NCBI GenBank assembly: GCA_019137255.1
Contig: WPDH01000004.1
Location: forward strand, 372,001-436,000
DNA from: Corinectria fuckeliana
Taxonomy: Eukaryota; Ascomycota; Sordariomycetes; Hypocreales; Nectriaceae
Reading direction: 5' to 3'
DNA: 64,000 nt
Shown here: positions 10,160 to 22,058 of the stretch, piece after piece
Position numbering within the stretch: position 1 is the stretch's first letter
How the letters are laid out: each line of letters opens with the position of its first letter
Made by a program: the position numbers and the translations under genes
Notes under the pieces: model-generated
Databases searched by the model: none
Told to the model about the DNA's origin: nothing
What the model saw: only the letters and a program-made list of their open reading frames with translations

Positions 10160-12633
10160 CTACAAACTTCTAATCAACTCTCGAAATTGTTTCATTTCGC
10201 TCTCGTCGTACTCTGTGCATGCCGGCCGGTTTGTGGCCGTACCCACCCACATTGCCAGCGAATTGTTGCACCCGTCGTGCTGTGACTTCCATCGCTCGAG
10301 TGTAACACGAGCCAGGAGAAGGTACTCGGGAGCATGCTGCATGAATCCCACCCGCTTCCACATGTCTTTGCAACATGGAAATTTGCGGAGTTCTAGCTCA
10401 TTCAAGCACTCTCCTTGCTGCCACACAGAGGACCAACGACTCAACCCAGCCTCCACAAGGGTCGATTGAGATAGATCTGCTAGAGAGGTTTTAAAGTGAA
10501 AGATGAGATAATGCAGCGCTACGAAGCATCAGCAAGGCACCCGACGAAAATGCTGTAGAAAGGATGAGAAGTGGAGGAAATATAGCGTACCTGTGACTAC
10601 TGTGAACATGTTGAGGATGCTTAGGTGCTTGAAAGTCTCGCAGTCGACTCCGTCAGTTCGACAGAGCATTTCGAGAGTAGTCGATATTTTGAGTCTCGAT
10701 CGAATACTGTTCCTTTTGTTGTAGTCAAACAGAAGAATGAAGCACTCTTCAGAGGAATTTGCCTCGAAGCAAGCGTCCGGGCAGGTTAAGTCTATGTTTA
10801 GCTCTGGCATCATCATTCGTGGTGGGGAATTGTTAAAGACGACAAAAGCAGAGTCCAGGAGGAAAATGTATGTTCCCACACTATATTTCTATCATCAATA
10901 TAACTGCGGAGTCAATCGGCCTCAGGCTGACTTACCGTATCATAGTTTCCCGGAAGATAAACTCGTGCCAGTTGAAGTCCGAAATGTCTTCCATGTGAAT
11001 CTTCGCCAACGTAACCCTGCTAAAGTCGAAGTCTCTCGCAGTCTACTCAGCGCACAAGAGTTAGATACAGGGCGCTGCACTTCATCGGAAAATTATGAAT
11101 GAGATGACTCACAGCAATCAAAGTAGTGTAGCGGTGACGTCGGATGCGCTGTCTGCATTCTCTAGAGCCTTCCCAGTTTTGCAGAAGACAAACCATATAT
11201 GCAGCCTGGATAGCCTCCCGCTTGTCACGAACCCTCTTGTCATTAAAGGTGAGCTCAGAGAGAATGGCAGGTCCTTCATGAAGGACATCCTGTGCGAAGA
11301 TTGCCTCCTCCATACTCTTGAGCCATACATTCGCACGTGTACGGTCACTAGAGTCGGGAGACAAGCAGGCACCAATCAGGGCCATTGAACCGACCAAAGT
11401 TGGCGAGGTGCTTTCTACCACAAAGGTTGGTTTGTGGATGATGGGACAGTTAGGATACCAGCAAGCCCAGAACAGCAGCAAGAACTTGTCTAGGTTTGCA
11501 GGTGAGAAGAATTCGAGACATAGCTTCTCAATGACGGGGGACCATTCTATCACTATTTTGGATCCCCTTGGATTGGATGTCGTGATGTTTTTGATCATCT
11601 GTACTATGTCGTGTGTTTGTCGAAGCAGACCTTGGTGGACGCTGGGCACCCAGGGACCAGTATGGTCAAAGTGGTGAAGACTCCTACTAAACTGTGAGGG
11701 AGCCTGAGAGTTGCGCAGTAGCATAGGCACACTCCATTCCGTCTGCTGACACCCAGTCTCTACACCAAAGACAACAGAACTCTCAAAAGACTGGCCATGG
11801 AGATTGATATGGTCTTCGAGGAGCTGTTGCCTCTCAGATGGGCTCCCACACTCGAAACAACTGGCAAGACCACTGGATGGTGTAAACCTGTTCAGGAAAG
11901 GGAAAGTCGGACCAGAAGGAAAGGCAATATCTCCTGGAGACTGAAGACTATGGACCATACTGCCATCGTAGAGCTGGTCTAGAATATTGAGATCCATCGA
12001 CGCGAAGGCAGTGGGCGAAGAGGGTCCTGTTGGCATTGGAAATAAGCCAAATGGAATCCATGGTGCTTGCCGTATGTTATGTGTGGACCCATTCATTTTG
12101 GGCGCCAAGCTGGTTCTTTCGAGTTGGGCGTTGAGTCCGTCTTGGTGTTGCTGTAGACCCAGATCCTGAGAAGACGTAGAGGGCAACGAGCGAGTTGCGT
12201 CGGGGTTCAGATCCGGCTCTTTCTGTGCTACCCTGCCGTAGACACATGCTTCGTTCTTTGCAGCGCAGGTCAGGCAAGGTCTTTGTTGGCTACAAGCCCT
12301 CTTCAAGCGGACACAGCGGTCACACGCCTTTCGTTTCTTGCCTCGAATCTGCTGGGAAAGGACGGGAATGTCGATGTTCTGGTCTATCCGTGGCCTGCAT
12401 GTCTTCCAATGGCGCTTTAGAACGTCTCTAGCACGGGTTAATGCTTCTGTGGCATCTTTGATGCCGAAGGGATGGCACACGTACCGGCGACGGAATGATT
12501 GTTCGCAAAAGGCGCAATGGAAGCGGCGGTCTGAGCTGTCTGGAAGCTGTGAGCCGGGGCCTGTCACAACGTCCTGGAGGACAAGGCAGAAACAACGAAG
12601 AAGGAAGGAGGGGAGACAGAGATGGCCCAGCAT
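10160..12633 (-). CDS. Dual C2H2 / Zn2Cys6 transcription factor
   Basis: Nuclear regulator with two DNA-binding modules. Exons 12485-12633, 11113-12427, 10936-11042, 10591-10880 and 10160-10518 sum to 740 codons with stop. The first intron (12428-12484) splits the C2H2 finger: FHCAFCEQSFRR before it, DVLKRHWKTC after it. The Zn2Cys6 cluster follows (CDRCVRLKRAC...CLTCAAKNEAC, spacing 2-6-5-2-6). The fungal-specific regulatory domain starts around WACWYPNCPIIHKPTF and carries FNWHEFIFRETMIR and FLLDSAFVVFNNSPPRM. The ATG at 12631-12633 is the only in-frame ATG close to the finger; a further 5' exon is possible. It sits between the permease and the P450 on the same strand, which makes it the natural candidate regulator of the 7.5-22 kb block. 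Confidence 0.87.
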
Positions 12634-13457
12634 GGGCGAGTGAGTTCTGGAGTGCGCTACATACGTGATAGTAGATGGCGCTCCAGATGATCCTGGCGAC
12701 TGAAAGACGTGAGGCAGGTATAGCACGAGAAGCTGGATGTGGGGGGTGACGCCATTTCGTAGTGAGCTGAGGATCAACTGCAGTGATCGCAGACTGAAGA
12801 GTCCTGTTTCACGATGTTCAGGAAGCTACGGAGGCGTAGAGGGGAACTCCACGTTAGCTGGGGAGAACGATATGGGCTGTATTAATATGGAGAATCCGCA
12901 GCTCCATACGCTTTGCCAAGTTTAGCTATAGTCGACTTCCCCACAAACTTCCCCGCATTCACTACTATTACCCAATCAGACAACCTCGGTAGCTAACGCG
13001 GTGACGCGCAAGGGCGGAGTTCTTAGAGTAAGTATGTAGTAGTTGATAAGGGAAGCGTCTCTGTTGATTCCGTGGGTCACTTCTTGCTATGTCTTGGGCT
13101 TTAGTCTACTTTCTACCTCGTAGATATAGTGAAAAGCTAGTTAATGTCTTGGATTATATCGCCTAGCTCCAGGTTACCATAGCTAGATAGCATAGACGGC
13201 TGACGCCACCTGAATCTGTCTCTAGGCATTTGCATCTGTTTGTGATGTGCTACACTTGCGTCTAAATCTCAGTTGCCGTGCACCTATTGGAGTACCAACT
13301 TATAAATCGCTCGTCCTGTAGTCAGGTAATATCAGCGGAAATAACCTCACAACAGGCACATCTTTTTCTCAGATGACGGCAGCACTTGTCGCGAGACAGG
13401 TAGGTTTTTCAGCATACTTGAAACCTAACTTTTGGTAAAAACTAATATACGCAGTCA
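12634..13457. other. Intergenic, no gene seen
   Basis: AT-richer sequence between the regulator's 5' end and the P450 stop codon. No coding signal recognised. Confidence 0.5.
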
Positions 13458-15405
13458 TTAAAGGCTGCTCTTGCCAAGCTCGACAGCTGCGTCCTGGCCT
13501 CCGGCATTGGTACGTCTCAGTCTGACATTGACGTTGCTGGGCTTGTTGAACCAATAGTTGTGAGTCTCCCATTCTTGTTCTGTGAGTTCGAGGTCGAAGG
13601 ATCGAAGGAGCGAGGGTATTAACTTGTGCATTTCACATAATGATATCTGTACCGTTAGCAAGATTCCAACTTTCTCATGGTTAGAGCAGAGCAACTCACG
13701 TTCTTCCCAATGCACGTTCTTGACCCGCCGCCAAACTACGTTCATCGTATTAGCATCCAGTCCCGATAAGCATTTACATGGAATCTTACCTGGAACATGT
13801 ATCGGTCCATATTCACTGCATCTCCATGAAGCCATCGGTCTGGGTTGAAGAAGTCGGCGTCATCGCCAAATATCTTCTTGTCGCGATGAACCACTGCAGC
13901 GTTGACTCCCACTCTAGTGCCACCGGCGAACCACTCGCCCGCAATCTTGCGCCCGCCTTGGGGCACGTTTCGTGGCAGGGTCAATCCCACGCTAGGGTGC
14001 AGTCTCATCCCTTCCTTGCAACACGCGGCCAAGTATGGCAACTTCATCGCCTCGCTGTATCGCACATTTGGGAAGCTGAGCTGGCCAGACTGCGTGGCTT
14101 CATCAATCTCTGCTTTCAACTTATGATACGCGGCTGGGCTTTTCATGAGATGATACAAGATCGACGAAATCGCAGCTGCCGTCGTGTCCGACCCAGCAAA
14201 CCTATGCGCAGTCAGCATCTACCCACATACAAGAAAGGCACCCAGACTCACAAAGCAACGTATACTTCAACTTGGACCTCTGTCACTCCAAAATCGACCT
14301 TTTCCCCTTTGTTTTGGACAATTTCGAAGAGGCTTGAGAGAATATCTGTCTTTTCAGACGTCTTTCCTTTCTGAATCTGGCTCTGCCTCTCAGCAACGCA
14401 CGATTTTGCCGCCTGTTGGATCTCATTTAGGCTACCGAGAGCTTTGTAAATTCCTGGGATCATCACTCCTCCAAGCAAGAACAAAGGTCGAATGTAAGTG
14501 GGCAGGACACATGAAAGGGTTATGACAGGCAGAAGCAAGTCAAGGGCCCGAATGTAACCGCGATAGTCACCTCGACCCTTCATGAACCCGAACATGCGAC
14601 TGAAAAACAGCTGGCCGATGGCATCAAATGCATACCTATAGGATTACGTTAGTGTCTAGGGAGTATTCCTAGCACTGCGGTACTTAGTTTCTCACATTTG
14701 AACCCATTTAGCAATGTCGATGATTTCGCCTGTGTTGGCCACTTCCGTCATTCTTGCCAGGAACATGTCTGTGCATAGATCGATCCCTTCTTCGGCTCGG
14801 ACGATATTTGACATTGAGTACAAATTATTGACAATCTTTCGGCGGCTTGAATGGACTCGTTCATCCAAACAGGTGAATGCATCCGGGTATTTGGCTGCCA
14901 ACTGTCAACCTTGCACACCTCCGGTATGGTGGGAGATCAATTACCAAAATCTGGTCGGAAAGGGAGATAGAAATCTGTCTTCAAATCGATGAGCATATGA
15001 TGGAAAGCAGTACCATAAGGTATGTGAAAATACCTTTGTAAACCCGGAATTAATCGAATAGATTGTCTTAAGAGCTTCTGGATCCGCAATCGCTACTTCG
15101 TTCGGCGCAATCCTAATTATAGGACCTTCAGAGGGTAGGTAAACATCTCAGCTGAGAGTCATGGAGCATAACTTACCGAGACGCCGATGCAGCTTTCGCT
15201 GTGTTTTTTCCGCGTTACCAAGCATGATCTGCGTCAACATCCACGACCGAGAGACGGAGGCCAGGAAAGGCCCAGGGTACTTGGCGAGCGGATGGAAATA
15301 ACGCGAGTAGACGATCCACGAGACCCAATATAGGATGAGGCCCACCAAGCCTACTGTATACCAGGGGAGATGGAGTTCAAACGGTAGTGCAGCGTCCCGT
15401 AGCAT
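13458..15405 (-). CDS. Cytochrome P450 monooxygenase
   Basis: Heme-thiolate monooxygenase, ER-anchored by an N-terminal helix (TVGLVGLILYWVSWIVY). Eight exons (15177-15405, 15034-15125, 14945-14978, 14696-14894, 14252-14635, 13790-14201, 13700-13735, 13458-13646) total 525 codons with stop. Motifs: proline-rich LAKYPGPFLA, RIAPNEVAI, I-helix FAGSDTTAAA (about 314-323), K-helix ExxR in KEGMRLHP, FNPDRW, and heme loop FGGGSRTCIGKN with ligand Cys near 458. The heme loop is encoded exactly by the 36-nt seventh exon. The third exon is only 34 nt. Exon 4 must start at the GCAG/CC site (14894) to hold frame. The subfamily and substrate cannot be assigned. Neighbouring aldehyde and phenolic oxidases suggest aromatic or secondary metabolism. 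Confidence 0.92.
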
Positions 15406-16247
15406 CTTGAATTATTTCAATGGTGGCAATATGAGGAGGGTTTGTTACTAGAAACGAGAAATGGTTGACCATCTTGGCTCCATTGACTTTATGCCAGTAC
15501 CGTGTTTATATCTAAAAGACGAGCCATGTTGGGATACCCAAAGAGTCAAGATTGTCTCAAGCGTTGTCAAATTGACCGGTGGGTTTGTTCCGATGAGTAG
15601 GTCAGTGGCTACCTCCGTCATCTCTGTGGACGAACTCCGCTGTCATGGTCACCAGGTCAATCAAGTCACAACCAAGAGGCCTAAAATTTCCCCATGGGGA
15701 AGAAGCACCCGCTAAATTTGAAGTAGTATAGCGTCTACACCGTGATGACGCTTCACGTGTGGGGAATTCTCCGCCGGCGTCTGCTACCTAGATACGTGTT
15801 TACTCCAAGTCTTCAACCCCGCAACTTGGAGTTAGTGTCAACTTTAGTGCTACAGGCCGAGGTAAACTAATCAGTCGGGAGCCGTGTGTGGGTGGGATAA
15901 CGGCAGTTGAGCCCGGCAGTCAGGATCGTGGCCCGTGAATCACCAGTCTGTTGCGATTTCTGAAGTGGAGAGTCGGCACATCGAGCGACTGCCATCCTTA
16001 AAGGGTCCCTTGAATCAAGGCTCAACAATTTGAGAGTGCCAATTGCACTGTGTCCCAGTGCTGTGGCCGTAGCTGAATATACTGGAGACAGCCTGTATGT
16101 TGGCGTTCAAGAGGAGCATTCTCGTAACAAGCATCTCGCAGCAAAGAGACGGCAAAGACAGGTTACGCGCCAGCTAACCTACGTAACACTGAAACAAATA
16201 TATGCAGGCAGAAAGGCAACAGACTTGGTAATTTCTACTCCTGTCCA
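15406..16247. other. Intergenic, P450 promoter region
   Basis: Between the P450 start and the aldehyde dehydrogenase stop. No gene recognised. Confidence 0.5.
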
Positions 16248-17772
16248 CTAGATCTTACTCTTATATATCTGCAGAGTCTGCGTTTGGCAATATGCCAGCA
16301 GCCCCTGTCGACCCCATTCACCGCCGACACCGCTCTGCTTCCACCCTGAGAAGTATCCATATGGGTTGGGAATCTCAAAACTATTTATCCATACCGAGCC
16401 AGCCTCAAGCTTCCGTGCAAGCCGTTCAGCAGTCGCGGCGTCTCGAGCCCACACACAAGATCCCAGCCCGCTCTCACTGTCATTCACTCGTTCAATGACC
16501 TCGGCTTCGGAGCTCCATTCCATCAAGGGAATAATGGGCCCAAACTGCTCCATCGTGATAATTTTCGAGTCGTCTGGAGGCCGGTCGATAACAGTCGGGC
16601 GTATGAAGAGGCCGGGTTGTTCCTCCGAGTCACCTCCACAGGCAAATACGTGACCCTTGGATTTGCTGTCTGCGATCAGGTCCTTGATGATTTGATACTG
16701 CATCTGGTTCTGAATAGGGCTGAACAAGGTGGGCTGGCGACCCGAGACGTCGATTTCTGTTGCCCTCACAGCCTTGACAAAGGCGTCGCGGAACTCTTCG
16801 AAGATGTCCTTGTGAACGTATACTCTCTTGGTCGCAACGCACATTTGACCGGAATGAAACAGGCACCCGGATGCAACCTTTTCAGCGACAGCCTGTACAT
16901 CAACGTCTGGGCACACGATACTAGCATCATTTCCGCCCAACTCCAGTGTCATTCTTTTGAACGTTTTGATGGCGTTTTCGGCTACTTTCTTGCCCGTCGC
17001 TGTTGAGCCCGTGAATGTGATTTTGTCGATTCCATGATGGAGCGTCATGAGCCCGCCGACGTCGCTATCGCCGTTGATCACCTGGAAGACCCCTGGTGGG
17101 AATATACCAATAGCTAGCTCTGCCACTTTCAGGGTTGCATACGGAGTGAATGGCGAAGGTTTCAAGATGATGCAGTTACCCATGGCCAGAGCAGCCGAGA
17201 CCTTTGCCATGGCCAGAACGAGGGGGAAGTTCCAGGGACAAATGGCGCCGACTACTCCTATAGGCGGGTGGGTAGAGATTATTTTGACTGTTCCATCTTC
17301 ATACTCGGTGTTGTCGGGGACGGAGTGGGACGCTATCTAATGTCAATCACCTAAGGGTGCATTTCCGGAGATGAGATGTGATTAAATACCATTGAAGCGA
17401 ATGAATCTCAAGGTGTCGTCGATCTCAATATTTGTGAGGAGGTCCTGTCAGCTAGTCAGCTGTCTAGCCAAAGCTCAACAGTACCCGGCCCACACATACC
17501 GACTTGCCCGTTTCCTTGGCGAGAATTTCGTGGACTTGTCCTCGGCACGCTTCCAAATGCGTAGCAAGCTTCGATAGACTCGCCTGTCGTTCTTCCACTC
17601 CGACTAGTTTCCACGTCGTGAAGGCTTGTCTCGCCGCCAGGACAGCATCATTCAGATCTGCCTCTCCAGCAACGGGCGCATTCCAAAGCTTTTTCTTGGT
17701 TCTGGGGTCCATGGAGCTCATGACCTTGTCGCCGCGCCTTCTTTCCGAGTTGATGATGTTGAAGAACTCCAT
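16248..17772 (-). CDS. NAD(P)+-dependent aldehyde dehydrogenase
   Basis: Oxidises an aldehyde to its acid. Exons 17500-17772, 17390-17444 and 16248-17332 give 471 codons with stop, the usual ALDH length. Visible: PWNFPLVLAMAK (cofactor-site Asn region), KPSPFTPY, FTGSTATGKK, general-base Glu in LELGGND, nucleophile Cys in SGQMC, EQFGPIIPL, and PYGYFSGWKQSGVG. The 55-nt middle exon is joined in frame only if the third exon begins after GATAG at 17332. Upstream on the same strand lies the VAO-type oxidase, whose known family products include aromatic aldehydes such as vanillin, so it may carry out the next oxidation step. That link is inference. There is no N-terminal targeting peptide, so it is probably cytosolic. 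Confidence 0.93.
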
Positions 17773-17835
17773 TGTGGTGATAGGACTGGGTGGCTAGCTG
17801 TCGCGTGCCCAACGCCAGGTATGTAGTGGCTAGCC

Positions 17836-17850
17836 ATCCCTTATAAAGTC
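17836..17850 (-). promoter_or_regulatory. TATA-like element of the aldehyde dehydrogenase
   Basis: The minus strand reads ACTTTATAAGGG about 70 nt upstream of the ATG at 17770-17772, a good position for a core promoter. Confidence 0.42.
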
Positions 17851-18366
17851 CCCCTAACGAAGGGCTTAGCACACCCACGTGAGTATCCAAATGCCGATGC
17901 CAGAGTGCCGGGAAATTGAGTGTGTATTGCCTCGGGATTGGTGTGCGGGGACTTGGATCTAGTACGTAGGCCAAGGTAGAATAACCCCATGCGAGTTAGT
18001 GCTTCGTGCTAGCCAGGGAATTGCGCAGCTGAGTCGGTGTGAGAATTGGGGAAAATCAGTGACATCATGGATAGATAGGCATACGTTGTTTGTAAATGGT
18101 TGGTTTGGATTAATTAGGTCCTCGGAATTGACGGACTGATCATGGCAGGAAATCCCGGATTGCACGTATTCGTGATATTACCTCATAAGCCACATGGTTA
18201 CCCGAGTGAAAAGAAATACACCGATATAATTGTATTGACTTTAAGGTTCGTAGACATGCATTATTACACGACATGGGCTACTTGCACTTGATGACTCGCA
18301 GTGTCAAAGTGATTGCATAATCCAAGTAAACCGTTTCCAATCCCTCGTATACCCTCCGAAGGCAGT
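17851..18366. other. Intergenic, no gene seen
   Basis: Flank between the aldehyde dehydrogenase promoter and the VAO-type gene stop. Nothing recognised. Confidence 0.5.
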
Positions 18367-20401
18367 TCATAGCTTCCACTCGTTCTTGTTGTACTGTCTT
18401 GGCCAGACTCCCGATTTCCCAGGCGCAATGATTCCCTTGGGATCAACCGCGTTCTTGATCATCTCGTTGAACTTCAGCAAGATGTTGTCATTCCACGAGT
18501 ACGTGCCCATGATTTGGTCCATGACAGCCAAGTGCGTGCGATACTCCCCCCAGCCATTCGCGGCACAGTCGTCAATCAAAGTCTTGACCAGCCAATGAGC
18601 CTTCTTCTTGTCCTCATCTGACTTCTTGTCGAAGACTATGCAGACAATGTGATCTATTTCTCAAACGTTAGCTAGAGTCCGTGCTGTGTGATCCTTGCCG
18701 TTGGCGTGCCAAGAATGAAGCAACTTACGCATTTCTCTCATGCCGACAGTAAAGGTTCCAATGAAGTCTAGCCCTGCCTCCTTGCACCTCCTCTTGGTCA
18801 CAGCGTACTGTAGCATTGCATCGTCTCCTCCCACTTTGGCGATGGGTGAGAAGAAGAGATGTGCACCGTTTGGAACCCAATCGATCCACTTCAACTCGTC
18901 ATAAGTGGGAATGCCCTGCAATGTCTTGTGTCGAGTATGAAGAACGGAGTTGGCCGGAACGTCTTCCGGAAAGTAAAATTTGGCTCCCGGAATCGCCGAG
19001 AATGCCTCCTTGATGCCACCCCAAAGAGCATTGCGAACCGGTTCGGGTCCCTGTTGGGCCTTGTCAGCAACCTGTTCGTGCAACATCTACAATGGTCTGC
19101 TTAGCCCTCACGTAAAGTGCACCATAGAAGTTCCACCGGCCCAGGTTCAGTTTCTTGGCAATTTCATCTAGTTCTTCGTCGCTGAGTGGTTCCGTCTTTG
19201 ACGTGTAGTCGGTTTTTGTTCCCATGACCGCTGCATCTAGAAGGATGTGACGAATAGTCGGCACATTCTGAATTGCCATGGAGAGACGAAGCGGTCTAAT
19301 GATGTCAACAGCCTGCTTCAAGTCATCATCCTTGGGAATTGTGATGAGGTATGACTGGTAGCCTCCAGGGTTGGGGAACAGCCACATCCCGAGCTTGGTG
19401 ACAATGCCCAAGTTCGACTGGCTAAACAGACCGTCAATGTAAGGACCAAAGCCATATGGGAACAATTGGGCTGTCTTGTTCATTGGCTGGTCTTCTGGTC
19501 GCAGACCCATGGATTTGGGGTGCTTTGGGTCAGGCAACGCTCCCATTCCAGTACGTAGGAGTTTGCCGTTTGGCAGCACAACTTCCATGCCACAATGCAT
19601 CATCCAATGATCTACAAAGCCAGCTCAGCTCAAGTCGCTGGGGGCGATGACTCTTCAAGGAGCACTTACCTCCATACGGAGTGTACCCAACGCCACGCTC
19701 CAACGTGTTTCCAAGAATGGAGCCTCCTCCAAGGTCAGGGACGTCTAGCCAGAGCTTGTCGCGGAGATTGTTCTTGACAAGATACTCGTGCATGTCAGCA
19801 AACGTGACGCCTTTGTTTCTATACGTTAGCTTTGAACGACGCCTTTCTTCGGCTCAGGACCTCTCACCAGGCTCAACCAAGCAGTACGCTCCTTCGACGT
19901 TCACCTCGATAATCTTGTTCATGTTTTTCCCCAGGTTCAACACCAAGCTCCCGCTCACGCGAGGTGCAGCACCGCCGTAGCCAGAGTTCCTTCCAATGGA
20001 AATCGGCCACAAGGGAAACGACAGCTCGTTTGCAGCGAGTACGATGGCCCTAGCGAGTTTTAGTACGTAGGTGCAGATGTTGTTCGGCGAGGATTGCCCT
20101 ACTGAATATCGGAAACATTGCGAGGAGCGACGACAGCTGAAGCTAGGAAGTGGTCCTGCGGAAGCACGTGGTGAGGATCGTGGGTGTACGTCGGCTCCAT
20201 GTACGAGCCATCATCTATCTGATCTTTGGACGAGATGACGTCGACGTTATCGGCGCCAATCAAGCCGACGATTCCAGTTATGAACTTGTTGAAAGCATTC
20301 AGGTCGACTTGGGGTGGCAGAGTGAGTGGCTTGTAGGTTGCCACAGAGTCCGCATCCGAGGTGCGCAAGATGGCGGGAATAGTGGATCGACGGGATGTCA
20401 T
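18367..20401 (-). CDS. Vanillyl-alcohol oxidase-type FAD oxidoreductase
   Basis: Flavoenzyme of the VAO/p-cresol methylhydroxylase family. Known members oxidise 4-hydroxybenzylic alcohols, ethers and allylphenols such as vanillyl alcohol or eugenol. Six exons (20103-20401, 19868-20049, 19670-19810, 19112-19611, 18729-19050, 18367-18653) make 577 codons with stop, against about 560 residues for the studied fungal enzyme. FAD-domain motifs: SIGRNSGYGG, DLGGGSILGNTLERGVGYTP and DHWMMHCGMEVVLPNG. The substrate-domain stretch RHKTLQGIPTYDELKWIDW is very characteristic. The C-terminus GIIAPGKSGVWP matches the family. Exon 3 begins at an AAG acceptor (19810) and exon 5 at 19050; both are needed to keep frame. 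There is no signal peptide. It is divergent from the zinc alcohol dehydrogenase with 531 nt between start codons. Confidence 0.92.
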
Positions 20402-20932
20402 TGTAGAACGTGTTTCGCAAATGGAGGTGAAGAAGGTGTGTTGTTCAATGATTCTGTGCCCAGGTCTGAGTGCTATGGAAAACAGTCCTGTGAGCTGGTA
20501 GGATATATGTTGGAAATACGAAGGGAGGCTCGGGGCTTGTAGAAGCGATTGAGATGCCGAATCTCTAGTTCGACGATAGCTGGAGGCAAGCCGGAACAAA
20601 CCCACATCGGCCGGATGGTGAGACATAAGGTAGCGGCAATTTGACTGCCACCCCGCCCAGTAGAAAGTCGTAACTACCGAGATACGCAGGAAGATGAACA
20701 CATGAGCAGGGATTGCCCGCTCTCCCCCGCGCGGGAAATCCTCCACACGGGGCCTCGGAGCTTCGCCCTCCTCCGCATTCCCCGCCATGGCTTTAGTCTA
20801 CATGTCCCCGCAGCTGTTTGGACAGGGGAGGAACTGATATTTGACAGTCGTTTAAGACAGCCCTTTTTCTTTTTGGCGGGGTCTCAAGCTCGTTTATTGC
20901 AAGCATACCGTTCGGCCTACTCATCCTCAACC
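20402..20932. promoter_or_regulatory. Shared divergent promoter region (VAO-type gene / alcohol dehydrogenase)
   Basis: 531 nt separate the two outward-facing ATGs. The interval holds CCGG and CGGCCGG elements near 20591-20615 that could serve a Zn2Cys6 protein, which commonly binds CGG half-sites. Binding is not shown. No gene inside. Confidence 0.5.
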
Positions 20933-22058
20933 ATGGCCATAGCCTCTTCCGAACAAGCGTCTATCCCTGATCAAAGAGCGGCCGTGCTCTTGAATGTACG
21001 TCGGCACGCACAGCATGAGCCACTCAGCACTAACGGCACTGTAGGAAGGCCTTGGGTTCTCGTTTGAGACTCGCTCCCTGGACCCTCCAGCTCTTGGGCC
21101 CCAGGACGTCCTCGTTGAGATTGAAGTAACCGGCATCTGCGGCACAGACCTTGCCCTTGCCAGGGGATACTTGGGCAAGCCGCAATCCATCATCGGGCAT
21201 GAAGGCATCGGACGCATCATCGCTGTCGGCTCTACTACGGCCAGTGCAGCGATAGGCCAGCGCGTCGGCGTTGGCTGGCTGCGTGACGCCTGCGGGACAT
21301 GCCACCCCTGCACGCTGGGTGGAGAGACACGATGCCAGCAGCAAACCTTCAGTGGGCGGGAAGTCGCAGGTACTTTGGCAACTCTGACTGTCGTGCCAGA
21401 GCGATACATTGTTCCCTTGCCTGAAGATGTGCCCGCGGAACAGCTGGCTCCCATCATGTGCGCGGGAGTAACCGCATACAAGGCCCTCAAGTGTAGTGAG
21501 GCAGTTGCCGGCTCCTGGGTGGCCATCTCCGGGGCCGCTGGAGGTGTCGGGGCGTTGGCTGTTCAGTACGCAAGAGCAATGGGATATCGGGTTGTTGCCA
21601 TTGACGGAGGGCACAGCCGGAGACAGAACTGCTTGGCTGCTGGAGCGGAAGTTTACATCGACTATGGAAGAGATGCCGATCTTAAAGCCGCCGTCCTAAG
21701 GGAGACCAATGGGAAGCTGTGTTCTGCAGCCATCGTGTGCGCAGGGTCTACAGCTGCTTATGAGGCGGCTCTAAGCTGTCTTGATTATTTCGGGGTCCTA
21801 GTCGGCGTTGGCATCACACCGCCGGTCACCAAGATTGCATTTCACCCACTAGCCTTGATTGATACCGGAATTAAGATCGTCGGATCGATGGTGGGTAGCC
21901 GTGCTGATCTTGCTGAGGCCGTGGAATTTGTCCGGCGAGGCCTTGTAACTCCCAAAACAGTCAACATATTCCTGGAAGATCTGAACGAGCACTTTAGGAG
22001 CATTGATGAGATAGATGGGAAACTTGTAGTGCGTCTGAGGCACAAGGCTAAGCTCTGA
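20933..22058 (+). CDS. Zinc-dependent alcohol dehydrogenase (MDR superfamily)
   Basis: NAD(P)-dependent interconversion of an alcohol and its aldehyde. Exons 20933-20995 and 21045-22058 (49-nt intron GTACGT...TGTAG) encode 358 residues. Catalytic-zinc ligands: Cys in GICGTD and His-Glu in GHEG. Structural-zinc cysteines: CGTCHPCTLGGETRC. The Rossmann motif GAAGGVGALAVQYA follows, then GADR-like GAEVYIDY and the C-terminal KLVVRLR. The protein resembles the yeast ADH1-type group. It is transcribed away from the VAO-type gene from a common intergenic region and could reduce or oxidise the same aromatic alcohol/aldehyde pair; this is inferred from position. Confidence 0.93.

Noticed and set aside
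13458..20401. Apparent frame breaks in the P450, aldehyde dehydrogenase and VAO-type genes
   Set aside because: Each was resolved by a slightly downstream acceptor (14894, 17332, 19810); all three coding sums are then multiples of three and motifs run through.
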